A stretch of 64,000 bases of DNA from contig JAJEKV010000031.1 in assembly GCA_021234155.1 (NCBI GenBank), positions 10,625,857 through 10,689,856 of the forward strand, given 5' to 3'. The stretch's first letter is position 1, and every line of letters starts with the position of its first letter. The translations under genes were made by a program, and so were the position numbers. Below, in pieces: positions 36,341 through 48,462 of this stretch. The notes beneath the pieces are model-generated. The model did not search any database. It worked only from the letters and a program-made list of their open reading frames with translations, and was not told where the DNA came from. The DNA is from Isoetes taiwanensis (taxonomy: Eukaryota; Streptophyta; Lycopodiopsida; Isoetales; Isoetaceae).

Positions 36341-36792
36341 GGGAAAACTGTGAAATACCCTTATGTTTTGCTAAAATTGACAAAATGCCCCTAGTTTTGG
36401 GGGTATTTTTATGGAAATGATCATAACTTTTTTGTGATGATCCAAATGGGAATAAGTCTTTTAGAGATCTTGTAAATAGAATGAGATCTTTCCATCAAAG
36501 GTAATATCATATAAATCGGAGTCTTAAATCACAAGTTATGGTATTTTAATACACAAGAAAATTGTAGAAATTTCAGAGGGATTTACGAGACCATAACTTG
36601 AGATTTTGAAAACCGATTCAGAAGATCTTAACTTTTATGGAAAGATCTCATTCTCCTTTACATATCTCTAAAAGATTCATTCCCATTTGGATCATCACAG
36701 AAAAGGTATGATCATTTCCATAAAAATACCCCCAAAACTAGGGGCATTTTGTCAATTTTAGCAAAACATAAGGGTATTTCGCAGTTTTTCCC
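36341..36792. mobile_element. 452-bp foldback element (possible Mutator-like MITE)
   Basis: The outer 85 bases (from GGGAAAACTGTGAAATACCC) recur inverted at the right end with only one or two differences. The arms keep pairing imperfectly for about 200 bases around a short centre. Flanking 9-mers AAAAAACAA (36,332-36,340) and AAAGAACAA (36,793-36,801) match at 8 of 9 positions, the target-duplication length of Mutator-like elements, although the A-rich context weakens this. No coding capacity. Confidence 0.75.
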
Positions 36793-37787
36793 AAAGAACA
36801 AACAGAACATGGGTAAGAAGTTTTAGTTTTGGGAAGCATATTCATGACATGAAAACTTGGCAAGTTTCAATCTGCTCATATGTATCTTTTATAATATGCT
36901 TACTGTACTCTAGGAAGAATGGGACCTGTGCATTAAGGACCTCTTTAATTCAACATAATTAAATCATTTTTATAGTTCTATTTTAGGACACATGATCTGC
37001 AACAGTGAGCATTGAATGTTTATTATCAAATGCATATTCCTATGAGGAAGTGTAAGTTAAGTCTCTGGCTAGAACATAGTTGGGAAGGATGACAAGTGGT
37101 TGCGATCATGAGATCCTATGGATTTTTAGGCTGGAATCACGTGATTTCGAGCATCCACATTAGATGCAACAATAAATTGATTAGCTATGGAAAGTGGGTT
37201 TTAACATGGAATATTAAAACCTTAACTAAGTGCTCTTGTATTAAATAATATTGTAAGATGTGACTGTATTGGGCCATCACTTTTGGGTAGAAGCAGTTAC
37301 AAGATCATGTGAATGCAGTTGGGCTATGAAAAAGGACAACAAAGGTTATTTGAATAGGAAGAACTTGTAGCTAGGGCAAAGAATATGATGGTGGTTGGGC
37401 TATCAGATAATGATAAGGAAAATACTAAAGAAGCGATGGGTCTATTTTTCCATGAAACTATAGATATATTAGATCCTCGATTCATTGCGGATATGGACAT
37501 TTAAACACAAACTCTGATAATTCTAATCAATGGATTGCAAAAGTTACTTATAAAATTGAGGCTAAGGTTGCAAACTTCTTTGAAGAATGACAACAAAGAT
37601 TAGCTGAATAGGAAGAATGTGTAGCTACGGCAAAGAATATAGTGGTGGCTGGGCTGCTAGAAAATGATAAGAGAACGACAAAAGTGATGGATTTATTTTT
37701 GTAGGAACCTATGCATCTAATATATCATGGATTCTTTTGTAGAAGGAATGCTTTAGATTGTTGCATTTTTGTCCTTTTGCTTTTGTT
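36793..37787. other. Spacer with an imperfect 265-bp direct duplication
   Basis: Sequence around GACAACAAAG(G/A)TTA at about 37,333 (through GGCAAAGAATATGATGGTGG) recurs at about 37,588 (GGCAAAGAATATAGTGGTGG), and both run on to TATTTTT..ATGGAT/CTCGATTC. There is no gene. It leads directly into the duplicated HIPP segment. Confidence 0.55.
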
Positions 37788-38465
37788 TTAAGTGTGTATT
37801 TAGTGGAAATAAATTATCAAGAATAGAAGATCACAATAACAGGCTATGTGGGCACAAGCAAGATACTAAAAGAAGCAAAAAAGTGTTTTCGTTATAATAA
37901 TGCATTTGTATATATACCTTATCTCCAGCCTCACATGCAATGCAAAGTGAATGTGCACAATGCGTTGCAACTAATATGGAAGATTGCTGTGAGGGTTAAA
38001 GCAAGACCAACACGTGCTACTTCCTAAAATTACAGCCACAATTCTCATAACAATACAGAAAATAGTGGGACGTATTTTCACTAACAACCTCCATGGGTGG
38101 GTGCATGATACATTTGCTTTGCAGGCATTATGGCTTAAGCACAAAATAAAGCCCGCTTTATACAATTTCTTTCCACAAAATGAAATAAAATAGTACCATA
38201 ATATGTTGGTCGAGTTGCAAAATGAATGTCCACATTGCACTTAATATGGAGATTGCTCCAAGCTTTGCAACATATGTTATCTAGACATTGCATCTATACA
38301 ATTCTTAAAACATACAAAAAATAGTGGTTCACACTTTTCTATGGTTGGGCTCATCGTAAATTTGCTTTGTAAACTTTCTGGCCCGAGCACAAAGTAATGC
38401 ATGTCATTAAGCTTGATGGATTTGTGCAATTTGTTTTTAAAGTGAAATAATGCTTGTGAAATGTC
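37788..38465 (+). pseudogene. Truncated HIPP pseudogene with duplicated 3' flank
   Basis: From the former splice acceptor at about 37,790 the sequence parallels exon 3 of the HIPP gene at 47,183 (SVEIN, TITGYVGTSK, KEAKK) but with TAG after SVEINYQE. It then jumps to the equivalent of that gene's 3' region (TTATAATAATGCATTTG; compare 47,766) and follows it to about 38,460 (compare 48,325). The HMA exon 2 and the CaaX tail are missing. It is therefore a segmental copy of about 0.7 kb with an internal deletion, not an independent gene. Confidence 0.75.
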
Positions 38466-38780
38466 GTAAATACAATTGATGGAATCTCAAATTATGGATT
38501 TGCACACTTGCTTTCTCTTGAAGGGACTTTGAACAAGGCTAAACTTCCATTAGCAGAATGTATAACTATGTTCTTCTTCATATGGGAGGGATAACGGGTG
38601 TTATACCCTATTATAGCAATCGAGTGGTGGAGTCCTGAGATTGTTATAATAGGGCATAACACTCGAGTACTAGGGTGTTATCTGCCTTAACACACGCAAC
38701 TCGAGAGCTTTTGGTCCTTTTTTTGTCATCCCGCATAATAACCTAGATGTTTATGCATCATCGATGTGTTATAAGTCGGT
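38466..38780. repeat. Short hairpin, 22-24-bp arms
   Basis: Within this spacer, 38,598-38,621 (GTTATACCCTATTATAGCAATC) pairs with 38,639-38,662 around a loop of about 17 bases. Four bases or fewer are mismatched. Similar GTTAT/ATAAC-rich palindromes occur at 50,034-50,096 and in the repeat near 60.1 kb, so it may belong to a family of small foldbacks. Confidence 0.65.
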
Positions 38781-39130
38781 AACACCACTGCATCTGATGG
38801 CGGAGATAGGCTGATAACAAAAAATGTGTGACCAAGGCTGTATGTCCGGGGCCAGATATTTGGCCGTAAGGTTGAGACCAGCTAGGGCCGGAGGCTGGGC
38901 CGAATCCCTTATGTGCCAAATATCTGACCGAGGACGTACAACTGAGGCCACGTATTTTTGGTTATTAGCCGAGGCCAAGACCGAAATCCACCTTATCGAG
39001 CTTATACACGTGGAATAGTACTGACAATTAGTTGTTATCAACACTCCACTAGTCCACTAGTGCAGATAACTAGTTAGCAGCCTACATAAATAGTGATAAC
39101 CAAAAGACAAGGACTCTCAATTTACATACA
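38781..39130. repeat. Dispersed repeat related to the 60-kb tandem array
   Basis: It contains GATAACAAAAAATGTGTGACC followed by GGCC-rich text, TTATTAGCCGAGGCC, CACCTTATCG and ATAACCAAAAGACAAGGACTCTC. These words also occur in the units at 59,955-60,600, part of them in inverted order. Non-coding and GC-richer than its surroundings; likely an LTR or MITE fragment. Confidence 0.55.
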
Positions 39131-42100
39131 AGAGTCTCACTTTACGCAAGGTTTGATGCAATTTTGGATTGAAAAACAGTAGATAAATCTCGGAATGTAG
39201 GGTAAAGTTGAAGAATGTCACGTAGATATCCAAGAATGAACAGTAAAAACTTTTGAGACAACAAATTTGAAGTTCCAAGAAAGATTGCATGCTACGTGGC
39301 AAGATGAGTGGTCCTACGTGGAAAGATGTGATTGGTCACGTGACAAGGCGTGATGGGAGAATTGCACCGAGCCGAACCGTATTTTACGACAATTTTAAGA
39401 TGTCACTTGGAGGACGTAGGAGTAATGAGAAATCCTAGGAATCAACATGGCACTATCTGCGAAATAAGGACTTCATATTCCGTTGACCATCCAAAGAAGG
39501 TAACATGTAACATAACTTGCCTCCATATCTAGGCCCATACCAAGTCGCAACGTTAAAAACAAGGTGCTGCGCATGGAGGGTTGCCTTCCATGGCCGGAGG
39601 GTGAAGTGGCTTAAATCATAGTTCAAGGTCATATTTGACAATTAATTCAAAACCATAACCCCGAACATTTAGAAACGAAATCCTCTGTAGCCAACGAACT
39701 ACCTTTATCTTCCAAAATGCAGCTAAAGACTTTAGCAACCTATGAAATAAAGAACCTGTGAGTTTAGATATCAGCCATGCAGGGAGGGGAATTGTATAAG
39801 ACACTCCACCCATGATTCGTTGTTAATAATATTGAAGACTACGGTGAGTTTTGATCTGTTCTTTTAGATTTATTTTAAGTAGCTATTTGCAGGACCTGGG
39901 TTATAGCTCCTCATACCAGTTGTCGAATATATTTTGTTGCGCATTTCAATTGATCATCTGGGTTAAGAATTGAGACCAGCAGTGACCCTTACTATATTAT
40001 TATTGTGATATTCGATTGAGGCTTATGCATTGTGGAATGCCTCTACAAATATTTCGTCTCCTTTTATGAATGAACTTTATCATGTAAAGCCCCAAGCTAT
40101 GAGTTATTGTTCTTTGGTCGTAAAAGACTATGGAACGGTTAAAGAAATCAAGCAAGGAAGAAAAGTTGCATTAACTTTTTTAGGAGACCACCTAGGCCCA
40201 TGAGACAGCTAGGAGCTTAGCTAGATACCTTGGAGCAATGACAACAAAGAATGATATTTCCATCTTGCCTTTTATGAAGATTACATAAGTAAAGGCAAAG
40301 GAAAATTTTAGAAACAGTAAGAGGAATAGTTACAAATTGAAAATTAAAACATAATTATCCAAGTGAATAAACAATCAAATTTAGCGAGCATGCCTTATAA
40401 TATATCGGCACCTTGCCTCAACTATGTAAGATGTGCACCACAACTTCACAACATGGCTCCCCTAATTATGGGTTGCTTTGAATTCTACCTTACAAAATAG
40501 AAAATCCTAACTATTTTTCTTAGCATTATGTGATTTTAGAATTTAGGTTGACCATTTTAGACCCTAAATTTTTCAGATTCTATAGCTATACATGCCAAGG
40601 TGTATTTATATCTTCACCAGGGGCAAAAAACGACTCTAGCCCTAAGCTCTTGCTCATGCATTAAAAGGGAGGGCTACCACATAAGTGAAAGCAAATGTGA
40701 AGCACAACCGGTTTTCAAGAGAAGGCCAAAACATGAAGCACAACCCTGAAACAAACATGAAGCATAACCCAAACTCATTGACCTCAAGAGTCGAGTTTTT
40801 TTCAAAATTACCCAAACACTTCCAAGACAACTGGCATATGACATGCATTTTTAAATAGGTATTATTTTCATATTGATGTCAAGTTGAGCGTACATAATTT
40901 TCCCAAACATATTGAGATATCTTATTTTACATCGATGTTAATTTCTTCTGAACATTTTAGGATAGATCTTGTTTCATATAGCATATAATTTATACAAACC
41001 ACACAGCATGTATAGCATGTGCAATGACTTAACATAATTTACTTGCAAGGGTAAAACTCTTTGAAAGTCTTGACAAATTGAAGTTCCATGTAGTAAGTTT
41101 CATCGGAAAATAACCAGCTCATCAAAATATTAGGGCATTGAGATTTCGTGATTGCAAGACAAGTGGCAAGTTAGCAGGAAAATAAGCTAAGTAATTATGT
41201 AAATAGACAAGATATTTTATCCAAACTAGTGCGGATTTTATAATTCCCTACTATGTTGCACAAGATAAGAGAAAGAAATGTGGTTAGGGATATTTCTTAC
41301 AATGAATGCCGCAGTTGTGGCGACCTTTAGTGGAAATCAAAAGGATAGCCATATCCAAGAGGCACCATCTCTGGATAATCCGAAAGAGGGCTAGTTTCTT
41401 GTAAATGCCTGGATTATTTCGTATTGGATAACATTACCTGTGCGATTCAACTGGTTCTGCTGCCGATCTCCACAGAGCGACCTTGAGCACAACAAAAGAA
41501 AGAAACGGCTTCAAGAAATGAGACGCCGAAGTTCTTTACGGTATTTGCCGGTTTACAGAAATAGGAGGTTTGGAGTCCACCAAGATATCCTAGGGATATT
41601 CTAGCATATACCTAGGATATGCCAAAAGCCCACATAAACAAGGGTTTGCTCCAGATTTTGCCCCAAGGAAGCCCAAGGAAGCACTTGAATATCTTCCTGG
41701 ATGTTCCTGCATTTCCTTCCCCATTCTCCATCCCAGTTGGAGAGGAGATCGGTGTTGGCTATGGTAGGCCAAGATGAGACACTTTGCTATCGGACGGAGG
41801 CCATGGCGCACTGTCTTCCTTTATTTTCCCGCGGGTGCAGACTGGTTTTTTGTGGGGTCCAAAGATTTTGCCCGAGGATTACAATAAGATAATCTCTTGG
41901 AAAGGTGATAGGCATTCTCCTATAGTACAGATTAATGCTTAAGCTTGGATCTTCATCCCTTGGTCCCACGTGAAAAGGGAATGACCTATAGTAACTTTGC
42001 TACAAGGAAAGGGTAGGGAAGTCTGCACAAAGGAGTGGTGGGATGCTCCAAATATTGGAGTTATGCTGAAATATACCCTATAGTACTTTCTTTGGAGGGA

Positions 42101-42594
42101 AGATAATGGCGGTTCTCTCAAATACGGGCATCCTCTCACTTACATCCTTGATTGAGCTTCAAAATGGTGGGAGCACTTGGAAACAGACCTCGACTTTGTA
42201 GTACCAAAGTAGGGGAAGAAGGTGGATTTTCAACGCTCACATGCAATTTGTAGCATTGCTCTTTTGTAATAGAGACATGCCCCGGGTATACATTGCGGGG
42301 GTGCACTTCAAGATCTCAAGGAGCATTTCTTTATTGAACCCACAAATGTCGCTACCTTTTGAGTACTTGCGGTGGTAGAAGAGGACTATGCCCTTAGTAA
42401 TTGGGTGGATCAAAAGATGGGGGCCCAAATCTTCTTGCAATAACGAGGAAGAGGTCGAGGGGATGCCTTGATCATAGTACATGAGTGTAATCTTAGAGTC
42501 GTCCTTCAAGCTTAATGGCTATTTGTGCTTATCTCTTTAGGTATCTGGCTTTTGAGCCATCCTCAATAAGGTGTTTGTACCATTATATTTATTA
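39131..42594. other. Gene-poor spacer
   Basis: About 3.4 kb with no recognised exon. A short word CATGAAGCACAACCC is repeated with variation at 40,694-40,770. From 41,900 to 42,500 the sequence contains several CTATAGTA(C/A) words, as does 51,700-52,220, suggesting a remote common repeat. Frames at 41,590 and 42,237 (-) have no known domain. Confidence 0.45.
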
Positions 42595-45500
42595 TCCTAT
42601 ATTATAAAACCGTGTCGCTTGTCTCAGGCGCCCAATCGTGGCCGAGATCGTCTCAATGTCCCCCCCGATCGACGCCCGGTTATTTGTTTGCCCCTCCGTC
42701 CCCATGGGCGATCCATATTTGGTCACGTGGCATAGAGAAGAGAGGTGTCGCTTCATCATTTTAACGTGGCTTTGCGAAATTCTCCTTTTGCGTCTTTTTC
42801 CTGCACTTTTTTCCTGGAGCCCGGTATGCTTTTTTGTATGAGTCTATTGGATGGTCATTGGTTAGAGTTGCGGGTTTGTGGATGAAGAGTGGTCGGATTT
42901 GAAGGATGTCCATGAAAATCTTTTGCAAAAAGGGCGGTTCTCTACCACGATATCTTCTCTTGCTTAGTTTTCCTTCCATGACTCTGTGGCTCCTTTTGAA
43001 AAGCGTTTTTTGACGAAGAGCGAGTAGGTAGATTGTTCGGTAAGTTATTCACTCCCAACGCTAGCCCTAGAGAAAAAAAAACTCAAAATGATATATTGCG
43101 AGCTGGCCGTGACCATTAAAGCGGGCTTCAAATTCCTCTTCCGCTTTAACTCTTTCCTGTAAGTGAGGCTTCTTCATACTCACCTATTTCTATTGGTTGA
43201 TTCCAAGGTTTGGTTCTAGAGCTACAGTAATCTAAAATTTCTTCTCAGGGACCTTCTATATAGGTACGTTGCATGATCTGTGCTAAAAATAAAATGAAAG
43301 GGCATGTAAGGTGCACGTTAAATGCCTTTCGGTTATAGCACACTGCAGAGCCAAATTTATGTTCATGTTCATCGGTCTATGTCTATTGTGCTAAAATTAG
43401 ATATGCAACATTGAAGTGCTTTCTATGTGCATTTATAATCCCTCAAATTATATTTACCTTTTGGGAGAAAGCTAGAATATATGAAGGGCAACGAAATTTT
43501 GTCTTTGCGATAGAAGTTGTAACGAGTTGTTCAAAACCATTAGACTTTACACAACAAAGAGTTGCTTCTTGTAAGGGCCTACAAAGGATATAATAAGGTA
43601 CATCATGGTTATTGAATGGCCATTTATTTTTCTGTTTATCAAAAGTCTTTGCTAATTTATCACATGTCTTGCTATTCTCTTACAAGAGCTCGGTCATGTA
43701 TTATGGGTTAGATGTTTTTTTAACATTAGACATTGGACATCTATGTCGGCTTTAACACTTCATGATCCATGCGCACTAAAGAATCCATGAGGGCCAACAT
43801 TGCCATTATTTTTCCGCTTTTTATGGGTAATGGCGGATAAAGCGGATTCATCAACCAAAGGATGGAGCTTTTATTCTCCATCTTCTCGCCCCTATGGAAA
43901 ACCTTTGCGAAGCTAGCAGGCATTCCATACTCAATTGCAAGTATCAAAAATCACAGTTGTTGCAAAACCTATAGCCACATTGCAGAAGTGTCAAAAACCA
44001 CCAGATTAAATGCAGCCTATAGAGTCTTTTCATGACTTTTTGCATAAGCTTTTATCCGTCCTTTTCACGGCTAGCGGTCAATGTGATAAACCGAATCAGC
44101 GCTATAGATCTTTGCATTTCTTTTGTTGTTGAATCCCCAAGGCGGTATATTCCAAGTATTCTCTTTGGTAAAATGGGATCTTTTATAGCTTTCATCTGAG
44201 AGAATCTTAAGCGGTATGTTATGGCACAAATTGCCGGGATCACAAATAAGCTAACCGTTTTCAAAGTGGATCGATGGCGGCTTCATCTCGGGAGTACTAT
44301 TGGGAGGAAAGGCAAAGTTTCTATTGTGTTTCAAAGGGTATGAAACACGAAGGTTTTCCTAAAGCGAGTGAAGTGATAAAAGGCTGATGTACTAACGGTA
44401 AGTTCTTTGTATATTATTTGTAAACATGTTAACCATCTACAACTTCTAATATTCTTTATGCACTCGAAAGCATATCGCATATTGGGTCCAGCGATTACCC
44501 AAAAATGAGCTAATAAGCAGGAAAAATATGGACAAAGACACGGAGATTTGTTGAAGAAATCTCTTTGTAGTTGTTGAAGTTTGTTGTAGCGGTGGTTAGT
44601 GCATTATGCTTTATTATGCAATTTTTAAGTTCGGTGTGTTGGCCTCTTGATTTGACTATTATTATGCAAAAGAAATTAGGTGTTTTGACCTCTTGGTCAT
44701 TTTACTCTTATCTTGGTATAGTAATATGCTTACGGATTTTGAAGAATAACATTACATTATATGTTTGGGGTTTTAAGTAATATCGATGATGTATGACTTC
44801 TTAATTAAAGATAGTAGAAATTTGGGTTAAAGATAAATCCTATGTGGTTATGGATGATGTATGACTTCTTAATTAAAGATAGTAGAATTTGGGTTAAAGA
44901 TAAATCCTATGTGGTTATGGATGGTGGATCTTTTAGCTATTCAAGATGGTTGTTTTCAAGGAGGATGCTTTAAGATCTTGCAAGGTGTATGACTTCTTAG
45001 TCAATGATAATATATCTTTGGGAAATTGTTCATATGTAAAAGGATGGAAATGGTTTTGGACCACTATGTAAAAATAATGCCCCTCTGATTAATAAGGTTA
45101 TGGTTTAAAAGTAAGGTTGTGGTTTAAAAGGATATCTTGGTATTTACGAGATGAAAGTAACGAGTTCGGGCCAATAAGGGTATGGATAAACTCTAAATGA
45201 TGGTTGCTTCATGTACGAATGATAGTAGCATGAACTTCCTATCTTTCACCATCATCTCACACACATCAACAAGCTTAGTATCACCAAAGCACAATTTCAC
45301 ATCACACACATCACATGATGGGTGAAAGCTAGCTTATTTGTGACCACGATTATCATTTCTCGACCAACATAAGAGGTTTCTTAGCATTTTACCTAGCCAC
45401 GTGGTTTCATAGAGGTGGCTTATCATTATTATGTTGCAATGAATTTTGGCCAGCGGTCTGCAGCGAGGATTAAGCACTATGAGTGCATGATTGGTCGATC

Positions 45501-46620
45501 TTGGGCCGGACATTAGGCAAATGGCGCAAAGGGACCTTAGAACAAGCATGGCATTTCAAGCTTCCATTATGATATGGAGAACATTGCTTGGTGCATCGGA
45601 ATTTACAAACAATGTAGAGGAGGAAAAACATGTTACATACCCAGGGGATCATTTTCATGCACTACCATATACACCCTTTAAAACTATTCATGTTCATCTA
45701 GAGATATTTGAATTCAAGCATAGATCCAGTACAAAGTTCAACGTATGGCAATAAGTTTCTAGGCTACCATGACAAAAATGAAAACTTTCTAACGGGGATG
45801 AAATTTGTTTTTGAAAAATGCTTATTATGCAAAAATGTCTTGAATGTGACTCAATTGGCTTATCTCTAAATCGAGCTATGCAAGTTTGTGCAAGACTCTG
45901 TGATGAAAATATAACTTGGAGGAGCAAGCTGTGCACATGCATTGCATTTATGTATCAAATGCACAAATAAGATATAAATTTACCATTTTATCTTTGTATG
46001 AGTTAATCTTTTCTTCTTCTGCATCTTCATGTGCTCTAAACAAATTGAAGGCATTACAAAACTAAATTATTTGTTAAAAACTAGATTTGTATATGGTGCA
46101 TTGAGAAAATTGCATTGCCATTGCTTACTCCAAGCCACATTGATATTAAAGGTGGTATGAAAGGAACTTGAATTGTTTATAATTTCTTCACTTAAAATGC
46201 AAAAATTGAAGGTGGTATGAAAGGAACTACCATATATGAAAGATTCTTATATGCACAATCAATATTCAAGCACTTTTCTATCCACAAACTCTTTGACTCC
46301 TCTAATTAGAGCCAAAATAATAGATAAATGTGACACATTAATATCCCACACATTACTACACCAGTCTTTATGTGCATTTGAGGCCAGTAATACATGTCTA
46401 AATTGCCATCGTTTATGCTTGCATTTTAATTAAGTTAGGAGACAAACATAATCAAATATTTATTAACACCGGCAACCTCCCACCGATCACAATTTCAGCT
46501 CCAATGTACTGCATTTTGAACGTACAATGTTTTTGCTCAAACAACCACTAATGTTTTCCATGCTTGAACTGCCTTGGTATAATCACACGGAAAGCCCACC
46601 AACGATGGGCAATTTTCTAG
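42595..46620 (+). mobile_element. Helitron (non-autonomous), 4,026 bp
   Basis: 5' terminus TCCTATATTATAAAACCGTG directly after an A. The 3' terminus is a short hairpin (GCCCACCAACGATGGGC), six bases, then CTAG directly before a T. This is the plant Helitron rule (A|TC...CTRR|T), and the tail closely resembles grass Helitron ends. No Rep/helicase protein is recognisable inside, so it would move in trans. Contents: a 5' part shared with 13,935-15,241, a perfect-looking 68-bp tandem duplication at 44,785-44,920, and otherwise unassigned AT-rich DNA that might include captured host fragments. It ends 269 bp upstream of the HIPP start codon at 46,890. Confidence 0.75.
44785..44922. repeat. Tandem duplication, 68-bp unit
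   Basis: GATGATGTATGACTTCTTAA starts at 44,785 and again at 44,853. Both copies run through GGGTTAAAGATAAATCCTATG with one base difference. It is very recent and lies inside the Helitron. Confidence 0.9.
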
Positions 46621-46641
46621 TAATAATATAAAAATCTAGCC

Positions 46642-46669
46642 TTCAAAAAAAAAAAAAAAAAAAAAAAAG
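46642..46669. repeat. Poly-A run of about 25
   Basis: An uninterrupted A-run just outside the Helitron 3' end and upstream of the HIPP gene. It could be a retroposon tail or simple slippage. No element body was identified next to it. Confidence 0.8.
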
Positions 46670-46889
46670 GGTTTGCTCCCCTAGAGCAACCCAAAAATGT
46701 ATCTAATCTAGTAAAACATGGTTCCCTCAGGTTATTTAAAAGTCCCCCTTACATGGTAACAAGCAAGACCCTACATCTTTCACAACAATCCGCGTCTTCT
46801 TACAGCTAGCCAAAATTTTAAACTAATATTTCCACTATTTAGCAGAGGGACATGGCAGCCTCGTTATTGTCTCAAAGCTCGGTTCGGAA

Positions 46890-47613
46890 ATGGGCATCGC
46901 TAAATTGCACAATGAGGTAGCGCTCTACTCCAACATTTATTTTACTTCTGTTTTCCGCATTATCTTCCAAATTTGTTCATATTTCTGGTATGCAGGTTGT
47001 GGAGATGGTGGTCGAAATGCCTACTCCAAAACACGAAAAGAAGGTCCGGAAAGCTCTAGAGAGCATGAGAGGTATGTATGGGCCACAAGGTTTTCTTGTT
47101 TTAGGGAAAGTTAATCCTTTGTGGAAGGAATACCTTCGAAAGGTTACATTTCGCTTATTTCCTCCCCTTCCCTTTTTTTTAGGTGTGTATTCAGTGGAGA
47201 TAAATGATCAAGAACAGAAGGTTACAGTAACAGGCTGTGTGAGTCCAAGCAAGGTATTGAAAGAAGCAAAAAAGGTGTCAAAAAATGCAGAAATGTGGTG
47301 CTACCAGTATGGAATCCATCACAACATCTATGCACCCTATGAGGACTCCATAACTCCTGCTTTTTACCAGGAAAGTTCTTTCCCTGTAACCAGCTACCAT
47401 AGTGGCAGCCATAAACAGAAACATAGCAGCTATAAGCATGCCATTTCTTACCACCACTCTAGCCATGGCCACCATAGTTCCAGGCATGGCCCTGGCCAGG
47501 TTTTGCCTTATGATCATGACTATGGTTTTCACCATAACAGTAGACCTCCTGTTGATGATGAGATCACTACCATGTTCAGTGATGAAAACCCAAATGCCTG
47601 CTCTGTCATGTAG
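46890..47613 (+). CDS. HIPP-like protein with altered metal-binding motif (copy 1)
   Basis: Heavy-metal-associated isoprenylated plant protein (HIPP) family, 177 residues. Exons: 46890-46916 (MGIAKLHNE), 46996-47071, 47183-47613, with GT-AG introns in phases 0 and 1. The HMA fold reads VVEMVVEMPTPKHEKKVRK..GVYSVEINDQEQKVTVTGCV...VLKEAKKVSKNAEMW. The usual MxCxxC loop is MPTPKH, so both Cys ligands are absent (Thr and His in their places). A His/Ser/Tyr-rich linker follows, with HKQKHSSYKH and HHSSHGHHSSRHG, which could bind metal. The C-terminus is FSDENPNACSVM, a CaaX isoprenylation box expected to anchor it to membranes. Open and intact. Nearest known type: the HIPP group ending SDENPxxCSIM. 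Function inferred only from family. Confidence 0.85.
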
Positions 47614-48462
47614 ACCCAGCAACATTTTTTTGGCTTCCTTTTTTCCTTATTGTCTTTGTGCACTACAGTAGCACCCATTTTTGGTCTCAGCTTCACAGCC
47701 ATTTTTGCTCCCTTGTTTGGCTGCTCTTTTTGTGGTAACGGCCAGTTGTACAAAGCCAGATAAATTGTTATAATAATGTATTTGTATATTTGTCTTGTGC
47801 CTTTTTTCGGTACAGTAATGTTTCCCAGCCTGTATACCACAATATCGATAAGGATGAATGTAATCACAATGTTGTTTCGAACTAGCCCAATGCAGAATGA
47901 AATATGGAGGATTGCTGTGAGATTTAAACTAAGATGCCAACAGATGCTGCCTACAATTGCAGCCATAGCAATTCTTAAACAGTACAAAAATATTTCTATC
48001 AACCTCTTTATGTTTACACATTTCCATAACTGGATTCATCATAGATTTGCTTTGTAAACATTGTGGCTTGAGCACAAAATAAAGCAATTTGTTTCCACCA
48101 AGTGAAATAAATAATGCCACAATATATTGGTGGACAGTAGTGCAAAATGAATGTGCACAATGCAATGCAATGCACTTAATATATATACGGAGGATTGCTA
48201 TGAAATTCAAAGTAAGATACCAACATATGTTTCTGAAAACTGCAGCCATACAGTGGGACATATTTCTACTATATCTCTTCTATGTTTACATTGGGCTCAT
48301 GGTAAATTTGCTTTGTAAAACTTAAGAAAAACAAACTGTGCATTCTTGGAGATGCAATATCTATGCTTTGTAATAGACAACTAAAGAACATGGTATGTTA
48401 CATATATTTCGCCAAAAAATATTTACAGCAACGTTTTGAAGCCAGATAAGGCTAGAACGTAT
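47614..48462. other. Shared 3' flank of HIPP copies 1 and 2
   Basis: This spacer lies between two convergent HIPP genes. An internal duplication of about 270 bp is visible: ATGGAGGATTGCTGTGA (47,903) and ACGGAGGATTGCTATGA (48,188), each followed by CCAACA and later GGCTTGAG or GGGCTCAT before TTTGCTTTGTAAA. The whole flank is the part copied to 37,886-38,465. AATAAA-type words near 48,078 may serve polyadenylation. Confidence 0.55.
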
